From Haematospirillum sp. H4485 (GTDB taxonomy: Bacteria; Pseudomonadota; Alphaproteobacteria; Rhodospirillales; Rhodospirillaceae), in the NCBI RefSeq assembly GCF_012102745.1, contig NZ_JAAVSY010000014.1:1-64000 (forward strand): a stretch of 64,000 bases of DNA, read 5' to 3'. The notes under the pieces were generated by a model that was given only the letters and a program-made list of their open reading frames with translations, had not been told where the DNA came from and did not search any database. The position numbers and the translations under genes were made by a program. Shown in pieces: positions 19,135 to 26,628 of this stretch (within the stretch, counting starts at the first letter, position 1; the number at the start of each line of letters is the position of its first letter).

Positions 19135-19443
19135 TCACTCTTTATGCAAAGTCAGGCTTTTTATATTGTAATTGTCGCAATCATATTTTGAATCTGTTGA
19201 CCCACTTATCTTCATGCCTGTTGCCATGCCCAAGAGAAGGAGTTTGTACTCAGATTTCCCACCGTCGCTCTTGGAGTTATCCATCAATGTATACCCATGG
19301 CCGTTACCCAGTGTGAAATTTATGGGCCCTGCGCCATGCGCTTTCACGCTCTCTATGTTTTGCTTGTAGAAGCAAGCATTTGCAGTTCCTGTTACAGCAA
19401 TTGTAATAGATGAAATAATGATTAATGATTTAAATATATTCAT
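19135..19443 (-). CDS. Small secreted protein, candidate toxin B subunit (unit 1, second)
   Basis: 102 residues; signal peptide about 1-23 (T-A-N-A), then a mature chain of 79 residues starting at cysteine. Two cysteines (C24, C89). The C-terminal half L-L-L-L-G-M-A-T-G-M-K-I-x-x-S-T-D-x-x-x-x-C resembles the StxB helix-strand segment L-L-L-S-A-Q-I-T-G-M-T-V-T-I-x-x-x-x-C, suggesting an OB-fold pentamer subunit that binds a host glycan. Length and cysteine spacing fit (StxB mature chain is 69 residues with one disulfide). Start 19443 is chosen from GAGAAG upstream. It lies seven bases before the toxin A-like gene. B-subunit assignment is by context and weak similarity. Confidence 0.65.
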   Translation of the reverse strand: MNIFKSLIIISSITIAVTGTANACFYKQNIESVKAHGAGPINFTLGNGHGYTLMDNSKSDGGKSEYKLLLLGMATGMKISGSTDSKYDCDNYNIKSLTLHKE

Positions 19444-19462
19444 TGGTAATCTTCTCATAAAA

Positions 19463-19813
19463 TTATCTGTTGTATGAAACAATACTTTTTACAAGATCTC
19501 CTCCGCAATTTACGTCATCGCTATACCCGGTTACGCGAGATCTTGTTGCAACTGACAGCATGAGCATCTGGTGCATTGACTTTCCACTTGTTGTATTGGT
19601 TCCATCAATGAGTTTGTAGCGCGTCTCGTTTCCCTCCACCTTGAAGATGATTGAGTTATTTCCATGGACCTTCACAAACTCTATGGGCTTCAACTCAAAG
19701 CATGTACCATATTTTGCTGCGGTGGCATGGGCACCGGATACGTGCAAGGAAGAGATTGCAGCAAGAGAAATAACAGATGCAATTTTAATAACTTTAGACT
19801 TCATTTTTTTCAT
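19463..19813 (-). CDS. Small secreted protein, candidate toxin B subunit (unit 1, first)
   Basis: 116 residues with signal peptide ending A-H-A (about 30) and cysteines C38 and C103. The mature start (Y-G-T-C-F-E, then I-E-F-V-K-V) parallels StxB (C-V-T-G-K-V-E-Y-T-K-Y), next comes S-I-I-F-K-V-E-G as in T-F-T-V-K-V-G-D, then M-L-M-L-S-V-A-T-x-x-x-V-T and a cysteine. The order strand-strand-helix-strand with one likely disulfide is what an AB5 B subunit would show. It begins seven bases after the toxin A-like copy 2 ends. The start could also be the in-frame ATG at 19804. Confidence 0.65.
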   Translation of the reverse strand: MKKMKSKVIKIASVISLAAISSLHVSGAHATAAKYGTCFELKPIEFVKVHGNNSIIFKVEGNETRYKLIDGTNTTSGKSMHQMLMLSVATRSRVTGYSDDVNCGGDLVKSIVSYNR

Positions 19814-19819
19814 CCAGTC

Positions 19820-21055
19820 TTATTGATTAATAATATAGAGAGCTGACCCAAGTCCCTTCTCATAGTAGTAATTTCCAATCCTGATCAGGGTATTATTTAC
19901 TGTGCTCTTTTCATCAGGATCCTCGCAGGGATCTGTATGCGGTGATAAATCACGGGGATGGCGCCTGACAGCCGGAGGGCAACTGTTATGCCTTGCCAGA
20001 TGCCATTGTGTTGCCAAGACCACAGCCGTTGTCCTATGCCATGATTCATGCTGCAAATTATTGAGGCTGGCAGAGAACCTATACATTCCCCCCTGACCGC
20101 GTAAGGCAAGGGTTTGTGTATTTGTGTCATTCAATGCGTTAAGAGAACCAAATTGCGTCAATTCGCGCCAAGCGTTGGTGATGCGGGCCTCCCGTGGTGT
20201 TACGATCCATTCTTGTCCATGATCGAAGCCAGCTTGTTCTATTGCTTGTGAAATGCTGCGGAAGCGTGCTCCTTCAAAATAGGCCACGATGATGCGGAGT
20301 ATGGCTCCGGCTAGTCTTTTCTGGGCTCTCCCTGTTGTAGAGCCAGAATACTCAGCGAGAGTCATGACTGCGGCGCGCAGGGCCTCAAGAGAGATATCAA
20401 GATTCCCCGTGTAACGTCCTATCCCGGCTATATACTCCAGGTTTGGGTAGTCATAGTTAAGGTCAAGATCTGTTGTCCGATGTGTTGTCCAGCGTATATC
20501 TGATGCGGTGCCAAGTATCGATGGCAGAACAGGAACATGTGGCTCCCGCCTTTCCGGAGGAGTGCGCAGGCGATAAAAGGTTCTTTGTGTTGAAGGGCCG
20601 TTTATGAACCCCATCACATAAAGGTCGCGGTCTCTTACAATCAGGTCAATGCTTTGCTGAGCGCTTCTGTTATCATCGGACAAGTTCATAAGTGTAATGA
20701 CAGAATGATTGCGGGTTGCTCTTGTGATGCGCAGGCTCTCTGGCATGACATGTGCTATCCGTTCCAATGCACGGGATATATGGTTGTCCGTTGTTGACGT
20801 GGCTGCTGTAGGGCTTGCTTGCACAACATATTCGTGGACTGGCAGTGTATCGGTCAGCGCTTCCCGGAGACGCTCTATCTCGCGTGCATAGGTATGTTCT
20901 CCAGGATTTGAGATGGCATTTGGGTGTGCAAGATAAACGTTGTGTGATACTGCTCCCGCAGAATTACACAGGATCAGGCAGGAAAGGGAAATGGTCACAT
21001 AGGTTATGGCCATTTTCCATGCTGCGAGAATGCGTTCTGTTCCCATGCGTGTCAT
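19820..21055 (-). CDS. Shiga-toxin-A-like ribosome-inactivating protein, copy 2
   Basis: 411 residues, paralogue of the gene at 17892. A hydrophobic signal segment covers about 13-35 (the best signal-peptide start would be M15). Catalytic-type residues are all kept: L-Y146-V-M-G-F-I-N-G, Y203-P-N-L-E in a D-L-N-Y-D-Y segment, Y-F-E261-G-A-R264-F-R, and N-A-W296-R-E-L. C359 and C377 enclose V-R-R365-H-P-R368, again an R-x-x-R cleavage-type site; an A2-like tail (L-I-R-I-G-N-Y-Y-Y) follows. The ATG at 21055 overlaps the stop of the preceding B-like gene by ATGA, so B and A are translationally coupled. Sequence has diverged strongly from copy 1 outside the catalytic segments, pointing to an old duplication or different targets/partners. 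Confidence 0.85.
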   Translation of the reverse strand: MTRMGTERILAAWKMAITYVTISLSCLILCNSAGAVSHNVYLAHPNAISNPGEHTYAREIERLREALTDTLPVHEYVVQASPTAATSTTDNHISRALERIAHVMPESLRITRATRNHSVITLMNLSDDNRSAQQSIDLIVRDRDLYVMGFINGPSTQRTFYRLRTPPERREPHVPVLPSILGTASDIRWTTHRTTDLDLNYDYPNLEYIAGIGRYTGNLDISLEALRAAVMTLAEYSGSTTGRAQKRLAGAILRIIVAYFEGARFRSISQAIEQAGFDHGQEWIVTPREARITNAWRELTQFGSLNALNDTNTQTLALRGQGGMYRFSASLNNLQHESWHRTTAVVLATQWHLARHNSCPPAVRRHPRDLSPHTDPCEDPDEKSTVNNTLIRIGNYYYEKGLGSALYIINQ

Positions 21056-21402
21056 TCAGTATGGAGAACAATGCCTGTTACCATCTCTTGCGAGCAGTCT
21101 GAACCACGTCTGTAGGCCGTTACCTTGTTTCCTGTAAGAAGGGAAGAAAGAAGTATCTTGTAAACACCCTTTGCATCATCTTTATCTATCTTAGATGAAT
21201 AGTTAAACCATTTATCCTGTACTTTAAATCTTAGGTATTTCTCTGATCCAATGTTTATGTCTACAACAGGTTCTTTTTCTACGCATATGCCATCATTGTA
21301 ATCTTGGCTACCAGGAGCGGCCACTTCTGCATAAGCGTGGCTTGATAAAGATAATAATAGCCCAATTAAAAGAGCGTGTTTATTAAGCTTATTTATATAC
21401 AT
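21052..21402 (-). CDS. Small secreted protein, candidate toxin B subunit (unit 2, second)
   Basis: 116 residues, signal peptide to about 25 (H-A-Y-A), C40 and C103. Close to the next gene upstream: both have D-Y-(N/K)-(D/S)-G-(I/V)-C, then Y-(L/I)-(R/K)-F-(K/R)-V-Q-(D/N)-(K/Q)-W-F, and Y-K-x-L-x-(S/A)-S-L-L-T-G-N-K. The helix plus S-L-L-T-G-N-K-V-T-A-Y strand and following cysteine match the general pattern of OB-fold B subunits of AB5 toxins. The stop overlaps the toxin A-like start. It is distinctly AT-rich relative to the A gene. Confidence 0.68.
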   Translation of the reverse strand: MYINKLNKHALLIGLLLSLSSHAYAEVAAPGSQDYNDGICVEKEPVVDINIGSEKYLRFKVQDKWFNYSSKIDKDDAKGVYKILLSSLLTGNKVTAYRRGSDCSQEMVTGIVLHTE

Positions 21403-21467
21403 AATATATAAACTCTCTTTATGGGATGAATATTATAAATAAATTATTTAGGTGTGTTATTTTTTAT

Positions 21468-21821
21468 TTACGAATCGTGAAGGTGTACGCTAGATACAAC
21501 TTTTCCAGAGCAGCTTGATGTTCCGTAATTAGCTGATATTTTATTTCCTGTAAGAAGAGATGCCATAAGTGCCTTGTATGCACCCTGAGCATCAGCCTTT
21601 GTAGCGTAGTTATAGTATTTAAACCATTGATTTTGTACCCTAAATTTTATGTATGTATCTGAGTCTATTGATACCTCTCTAACAACTTCATTCTTTATGC
21701 ATACTCCGCTTTTGTAGTCATGGCTGTTATCGTTAGCTATTTCTGCATATGCAGGGCTCATTGAAATTACAGATATTCCAATAATAAGGGCAGTTCTTGC
21801 GGATTTAATGGTGTAATTCAT
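21468..21821 (-). CDS. Small secreted protein, candidate toxin B subunit (unit 2, first)
   Basis: 117 residues; first gene of the block. Signal peptide to about 26 (A-Y-A), cysteines C41 and C104, and the same W-F-x-Y ... A-Y-K-A-L-M-A-S-L-L-T-G-N-K architecture as its neighbour. Start 21821 is preceded by AGGA at suitable spacing; a longer in-frame reading to 21869 has no RBS and would not give a signal peptide. A TTGACA-16-CATAAT promoter lies about 40 bases upstream. Composition is AT-rich, consistent with import. Confidence 0.68.
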   Translation of the reverse strand: MNYTIKSARTALIIGISVISMSPAYAEIANDNSHDYKSGVCIKNEVVREVSIDSDTYIKFRVQNQWFKYYNYATKADAQGAYKALMASLLTGNKISANYGTSSCSGKVVSSVHLHDS

Positions 21822-21860
21822 TTTTAATTTTATCCTTAATATGATCAACATTATGGATGA

Positions 21861-21888
21861 ATTATGCATTTTGTCGAAATTATGTCAA
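21861..21888 (-). promoter_or_regulatory. Sigma70-like promoter of the toxin-like block
   Basis: On the minus strand: TTGACA (21888-21883), 16-base spacer, CATAAT (21866-21861). The -35 is a perfect consensus and the -10 matches five of six. The first start codon is about 40 bases downstream at 21821. No other equally good promoter was found inside the block. Confidence 0.65.
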
Positions 21889-21903
21889 AATTTTTATAGC
21901 TAA

Positions 21904-21915
21904 TGATATTTATCA
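21904..21915. promoter_or_regulatory. Short inverted repeat next to the -35 box
   Basis: TGATA-TT-TATCA sits 15 bases upstream of the -35 box. It resembles the half sites of a Fur-type operator but is three bases shorter than the usual TGATAAT-N-ATTATCA arrangement. Shiga toxin 1 is iron-regulated by Fur, which makes the resemblance worth recording; in this AT-rich sequence it may be chance. Confidence 0.3.
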
Positions 21916-22006
21916 AAAGTGAATAAATGTTATTGTCATGTATTAAATATTATTAATTGAGATGTATATTTCCTTATATTTATATAAACAATGCATTCTC
22001 TGCGCG

Positions 22007-22816
22007 TTATGTGTAACGTGGTGGCCTTTTTTCCATAAATGCACGCATTCCTTCGATACTCTCTGGATGATGCAGGGCTTCACCAAAGTTCTGGGCTTCC
22101 AGATCCATCTGGGTATTCAGCACATTGTTGGCCGCAGCCTGTAAAAGCTTTTTGCCTCTCTCCATCGCACATCGAGGGCCAAGGGCAATGAGCATGGCAA
22201 AGGTTCGTGCAGCTTCTGTTACTTCGCCCTCAGGAACCATTTGGCGTATCAGGCCATAGCGATCAAGTTCGCGTGCCCATATCGGTTCCCCCAGAATTAC
22301 AAGCCTGGAAGCCAGCGCGTGAGGTAATGATCGTGTCAGGAACCATGATCCGCCTCCGTCCGGGGTTAGCCCAACTTGGACATATGCCATGGTGAAGCGA
22401 GCTGTTTCTGAAGCAATGATAAAGTCACATGCCAATGCCATGCTGAAACCAGCCCCTGCGGCATCGCCTTCAACAGCAGCAATAACCGGTACAGGAGCGG
22501 ATCGAATGGCTTTGATAAAGCCATGGAAGCTTTCAAAGGCAGCCTGTGTTCTTTCCTGCGGCTGCTGACGCAATGTGGTTAGCATGCTCAAGTTGCCACC
22601 TGAACAGAACGTACCCCCTGCACCTGCCAAGATAACGGATCGTATAGAGGTATCATGTCTGACCTCTTCCAAAGCTTCGCGGCCTTTCTGGAACAGAACC
22701 TCCCCTACGGCATTGCGTGTTGCCGGATCATGCATGGTAATGACAAGGGCAGAATGCTCGCGCCGGATATCAACAGGAACATCAAGATTAGGTATTTTTG
22801 TGGATGTTATTGTCAT
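22007..22816 (-). CDS. Enoyl-CoA hydratase/isomerase family protein
   Basis: Crotonase-fold protein of 269 residues. The two oxyanion-hole segments are C-S-G-G-N (71-75) and G-D-A-A-G-A-G (118-124). At the catalytic positions the hydratase glutamates are not seen; instead V-Q-V-G-L-T-P-D153-G-G-G matches the PaaG/isomerase-type branch, where an aspartate serves. So delta3-delta2 isomerase or ring-opening isomerase is as likely as hydration. ATG 22816 has GGGGAGG eight bases upstream; the TTG at 22822 is less likely. It is not obviously part of a catabolic operon here. Confidence 0.88.
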   Translation of the reverse strand: MTITSTKIPNLDVPVDIRREHSALVITMHDPATRNAVGEVLFQKGREALEEVRHDTSIRSVILAGAGGTFCSGGNLSMLTTLRQQPQERTQAAFESFHGFIKAIRSAPVPVIAAVEGDAAGAGFSMALACDFIIASETARFTMAYVQVGLTPDGGGSWFLTRSLPHALASRLVILGEPIWARELDRYGLIRQMVPEGEVTEAARTFAMLIALGPRCAMERGKKLLQAAANNVLNTQMDLEAQNFGEALHHPESIEGMRAFMEKRPPRYT

Positions 22817-23139
22817 ATTCAATGCCTCCCCTTTCCCCTGCTAAAGGGGGGTGATGATAAACGTATTAATGGAATAGAGAAGTCGGTACATTATGCAATG
22901 TATAATAATGTCATTCCTGCAAACGATACGGATGCTTCGTAATGGGCGTGTCATTGTATCTATTAATGCCGTTTACATGTTTCCCGCTCTTATACAGCTT
23001 TAATATGGAACAATTCTGCACTTTAGATTCCTGTTTTCCATCAGTGATACCTGATTTGTACAGACATACAGTGTTATAGCTCTGTCTATCAATTGCCAAG
23101 ACACATCAACTTATAGGATAATACAAGGGCCTTATATCC
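22817..23139. other. Intergenic stretch without recognised features
   Basis: About 320 bases between the divergent crotonase and SDR genes. It must hold both promoters. I see no coding sequence, repeat or RNA gene in it. Confidence 0.5.
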
Positions 23140-23889
23140 ATGGGAAAAACAATTGTTATTACCGGTGCAACAGCTGGCATCGGTTTGGCCGCAGCCAAGC
23201 GTTTTGTTCAGGCCGGGTGGAAGGCTGTGCTGATCGGACGTCGTGCGGAGCGTCTAGAAGAAGCACAACATCAACTTGGTGGCATGACCTTTGTGTATTG
23301 ATATCCGCGATGCTGTGGCCATGGAAAAGGCATTGGCAGCTTTGCCTGCTGATTTTTCTGACATTACAGCTTTGCTGAATAATGCCGGATTGGCACTGGG
23401 CATGGAGCCTGCCCAATCCTGCCGTCCTGAAGAGTGGCAAACCATGATCGATACCAATATAACAGGTCTTGTTCATGTTACGCATAGCCTTCTGCCTCGA
23501 CTCGTTGCGGCGGGCAGCCGTGCTATCATCGTCAATATGGGGTCTATTGCCGGTACATATACCCATATCCAGGTGGGAATGTATATGGTGCAACCAAGGC
23601 TTTTGTGCACCAGTTCAGCCTCAATTTACGCACGGACCTGCATGGTACCGGTGTGCGTGTCGCATGTATTGAGCCGGGAATGGTTGAGACCGAGTTTTCA
23701 ACGGTTCGCTTCCGCGATGATCTCGAACAAGCACGTTCCGTCTATGAAGGAGCCTCTGCCCTTCAGCCAGAGGACATAGCCGAGACCATTCATTGGGTTG
23801 TCAGTCAGCCTCCGCATGTCAATATCAACCGTATTGAAATCATGCCGACCACCCAGTCTTCTGCACCTTTGCGAATTTATCGGTCATAA
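23140..23889 (+). pseudogene. Short-chain dehydrogenase (YdfG-like), two frameshifts
   Basis: The gene starts at ATG 23140 with AAGGG upstream and begins as a classical SDR: I-T-G-A-T-A-G-I-G. After G-G-M-T-F-V the frame stops at 23299-23301, but D-I-R-D-A-V, L-L-N-N-A-G-L-A and N-M-G-S-I-A-G-T-Y follow in another frame. A second shift near 23570-23580 returns to a frame with Y-G-A-T-K (catalytic Tyr and Lys), C-I-E-P-G-M-V-E-T-E-F and the usual C-terminus to 23889. All catalytic residues (Asn, Ser, Tyr, Lys) are still encoded, so the decay looks recent, or two sequencing errors are present. Intact relatives act on 3-hydroxy acids such as serine or 3-hydroxypropionate. Confidence 0.85.
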
Positions 23890-23894
23890 AGGGA

Positions 23895-23929
23895 CGGAAA
23901 CCAGCCTGCGAATAACAGGCTGGTTTCCG
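23895..23929. terminator. Bidirectional terminator hairpin
   Basis: Fourteen-base perfect inverted repeat CGGAAACCAGCCTG / CAGGCTGGTTTCCG with a seven-base loop, placed between the convergent SDR relic and the aldehyde dehydrogenase, six bases from each stop. Confidence 0.8.
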
Positions 23930-23935
23930 CTACTG

Positions 23936-25447
23936 TCAGCGGATCTGAAGCCAAGTTGTCTTCATTTCCGTATATTTGTCAAATGCATGCAAGGATTTGT
24001 CTCGGCCAATACCAGACTGGCGGTATCCCCCGAAGGGGACAGTAATATCGTCGGCATCATAACAGTTTGCGTAAATAACCCCCGCTCTCAGAGAGCGGGA
24101 AACGGTGTGTATGGTATTGACATTGTCGCTCCACACGGCTGCAGCAAGACCATAGGGGCTGTCGTTGGCAATTCTCACGGCTTCCTCGACACTGTCGATG
24201 GTTATGATGGACAGGACGGGGCCAAAAATCTCTTCGCGCGCGATGCGCATCGCATTGTTTACGTTATCGAAAATGGTGGGTTCAATATAACAACCACCGT
24301 CAACAGGGTTGGCACGTCCTCCCCCCTTGATCACAAGACCACCTTCACGGCGTCCTGCATCAATGTATCCCATGACTCGCTCGGTGTGGGTTTCATCAAC
24401 CATGGCGCCAAGACGGCAGGCAGGATCGAGAGGATCCATGGGCTGCATGGTATCGGCATGTGCCAGAATCATGCCCACAACTTGATCCTTGATACGCCGG
24501 TCGACAACGAGACGGGAGCCTGCCGTACACATTTCCCCCTGATTGAAGAAAATGGCTTCTGCTGCAGCCCGGGCCGCTTCGTCCAGTACAGAACAGTCAC
24601 CCAGAATGATGTGAGCCGACTTGCCACCACACTCCAGCCCAACTTTCTTCATGTTGGAACGACCCGAATATTCCAGGAAATGTTTGCCCACTTCTGTGGA
24701 GCCTGTGAAGAAAACCCCGTCAACATCCATGTGAAGACCCAAAGCCTTGCCGGCAACAGTTCCATAACCGGGTACCACATTGAACACTCCGTCAGGAATA
24801 CCGGCTTCTGCTGCCAGAACAGCAAGCCGAATGGCGGTCAAGCTGGATTGTTCTGCAGGTTTCAGGATAACCGAATTACCGGCAGCCAAGGCGGGAGCGA
24901 TCTTCCAGGCGGCCATGATCATGGGGAAGTTCCATGGAACAACCGCAGCCACAACGCCCAAGGGTTCCCGCGTAATCAGAGCCAAAGCAGATGCTGGAGC
25001 CGGTGCAATCTCGTCATACACCTTGTCAACGGCTTCGGCATACCAGCGGAATGTTCGTGCTGTTGCCCGGACATCACAATGAAGGCTGTCTGTAATGGGC
25101 TTACCCATATCAAGGGTTTCCAGCAGCGCCAGCTCCTCACGGTGATGCTCGATTTTCTCGGCAAAAGTCAGCAGGACTCTCTTGCGCTCTGATGGGTCAA
25201 GGCCGGCCCATCGCCGATCCTGGAAAGCGGCCCGTGCGGAATCAACCGCCATATTAACGTCCACAACCCCACATGATGCCACTTCAGCCAACGGGCGACC
25301 GTCGATCGGACTGTAAGATGTGAAAACATCTCCGGAAGCCGAATCGGTCAACTTGCCTCCGATAAAAGCTCTCCCTTCTATTCCTCGTGCCAAGGCAAGA
25401 TCGGCCCGCGTTGCCCAAGTGGCACGATCAAGAATTTGCTTGTTCAT
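23936..25447 (-). CDS. Aldehyde dehydrogenase, PuuC-like
   Basis: NAD(P)-dependent aldehyde dehydrogenase of 503 residues. N173 (P-W-N-F), E272 (L-E-C-G-G-K-S) and nucleophile C307 (G-E-M-C-T-A-G-S-R) are present, as is the C-terminal P-F-G-G-Y-R-Q-S-G-I-G-R-D-K. The sequence looks most like gamma-glutamyl-gamma-aminobutyraldehyde dehydrogenases of polyamine catabolism. Start 25447 has AAGGA eight bases upstream; the reading to 25657 runs into the divergent agmatinase and is not real. The divergent agmatinase supports a putrescine-related role. Confidence 0.9.
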   Translation of the reverse strand: MNKQILDRATWATRADLALARGIEGRAFIGGKLTDSASGDVFTSYSPIDGRPLAEVASCGVVDVNMAVDSARAAFQDRRWAGLDPSERKRVLLTFAEKIEHHREELALLETLDMGKPITDSLHCDVRATARTFRWYAEAVDKVYDEIAPAPASALALITREPLGVVAAVVPWNFPMIMAAWKIAPALAAGNSVILKPAEQSSLTAIRLAVLAAEAGIPDGVFNVVPGYGTVAGKALGLHMDVDGVFFTGSTEVGKHFLEYSGRSNMKKVGLECGGKSAHIILGDCSVLDEAARAAAEAIFFNQGEMCTAGSRLVVDRRIKDQVVGMILAHADTMQPMDPLDPACRLGAMVDETHTERVMGYIDAGRREGGLVIKGGGRANPVDGGCYIEPTIFDNVNNAMRIAREEIFGPVLSIITIDSVEEAVRIANDSPYGLAAAVWSDNVNTIHTVSRSLRAGVIYANCYDADDITVPFGGYRQSGIGRDKSLHAFDKYTEMKTTWLQIR

Positions 25448-25647
25448 CACAGTATCCTTTGTATCCGGCATAGAGCGCCAATCATGCTGACAGTTGCGAG
25501 TAACCAGAATTCTGTTGGTTGTTGATGCAGTGGGTCGACAAAAACAGATGCCCAGGTGATGCTTGGAGGGTGCTGTCGCGCCCTGTGGGTTGATACTATT
25601 ATATTCTGGCTGGCCACGAAATATCCGGTCTTGCGGGAAGGAATAAA

Positions 25648-26625
25648 ATGGATCCATGTCAGCCGTTTGGTGATCAGGCTTTTCGCCGGAAAGATCCTTA
25701 TGGGCGGTGGCCCGAGATGACCTATGGCGGTGCCCTGAGTTTTTTGCGGCGCCCCTATACGCGCAATTTGCAGGGTGTTGATGTTGCCGTTATGGGAATT
25801 CCCTTTGACGGTGCGGTCACCTATCGGCCAGGAGCCAGGCTTGGTCCACGGGCCATACGGGCTGCCTCGGTTTCCTTGGCCGAGCTGAAAGCCTTTCCGT
25901 TTGGCTTTGATCCTTTTACACGCTTGTCGGTGATTGATTACGGCGATTGCTTCCTGGATCCGCATCACCCGGACGGCATTGTCTCAACGATTGAACGTGA
26001 GGCGCGCGCTATTCTGGACACAGGTACGCAGCTTGTCAGTCTCGGGGGGGATCACTTTGTAACCTATCCCCTCTTGAGGGCCCATGCCGCAGTCCATGGT
26101 CCCTTGGCCTTGGTGCATTTTGATGCCCATAGTGACACGTGGGATGATGACGGGTGTCGCGTGGACCATGGCACCATGTTTGCGCGTGCCGTACAGGAAG
26201 GACTGGTGGATGTGGCCCGTTCCGTTCAGCTTGGCATACGGACCCATAATGACCGGGATTATGGTTTTCGTGTCCTGACCGCACCGTGGATCCATCGGGA
26301 AGGGCCGGGCAAGGCGTCTCAAATTGTTCACGATCGTGTTGGTGGTGCGCCGTGCTATGTTACGGTCGATGTAGACTGTATAGATCCAGCCTTTGCGCCT
26401 GGAACGGGTACTCCTGTTGTTGGTGGACTGTCCTCATACCAGTTCTTGGATATTTTGCGGGGATTGAGCGGCCTGAAAATCATCGGTGTTGATGTTGTTG
26501 AGGTGGCTCCTGCCTATGATGTATCGGACATAACAGCACTGCTGGCAGCAACTGCTGCGCACGACTGTTTATGTCTGATGGCAGCAGACAGACCTGAATA
26601 TGCTCACGGTCGGCAAGAGAGGTGA
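25648..26625 (+). CDS. speB: Agmatinase / ureohydrolase family
   Basis: Binuclear manganese hydrolase of 325 residues. The metal-binding motifs are G-G-D-H, D-A-H-S-D-T-W and D-V-D-C-I-D-P-A-F-A-P-G-T-G-T-P; the D-A-H-x-D and S/T pattern fits agmatinase (agmatine to putrescine plus urea), though guanidinobutyrase and related enzymes share it. GGAAGGAATAAA before the ATG is a good RBS. It is followed three bases later by the amidotransferase gene and is divergent from the aldehyde dehydrogenase across about 200 bases that should hold both promoters. Confidence 0.88.
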   Translation: MDPCQPFGDQAFRRKDPYGRWPEMTYGGALSFLRRPYTRNLQGVDVAVMGIPFDGAVTYRPGARLGPRAIRAASVSLAELKAFPFGFDPFTRLSVIDYGDCFLDPHHPDGIVSTIEREARAILDTGTQLVSLGGDHFVTYPLLRAHAAVHGPLALVHFDAHSDTWDDDGCRVDHGTMFARAVQEGLVDVARSVQLGIRTHNDRDYGFRVLTAPWIHREGPGKASQIVHDRVGGAPCYVTVDVDCIDPAFAPGTGTPVVGGLSSYQFLDILRGLSGLKIIGVDVVEVAPAYDVSDITALLAATAAHDCLCLMAADRPEYAHGRQER

Positions 26626-26628
26626 AGC

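Noticed and set aside
17892-21055. ADP-ribosylating (pertussis/cholera-like) A subunits
   Set aside because: No R-S-E-X-E or similar ADP-ribosyltransferase motif; the E-G-x-R-F and N-x-W-R-x-L segments match the rRNA N-glycosidase family.
23798-25192. 464-codon plus-strand open frame opposite the aldehyde dehydrogenase
   Set aside because: It is antisense to a gene with complete catalytic motifs, has no recognisable domain and starts inside the SDR relic.
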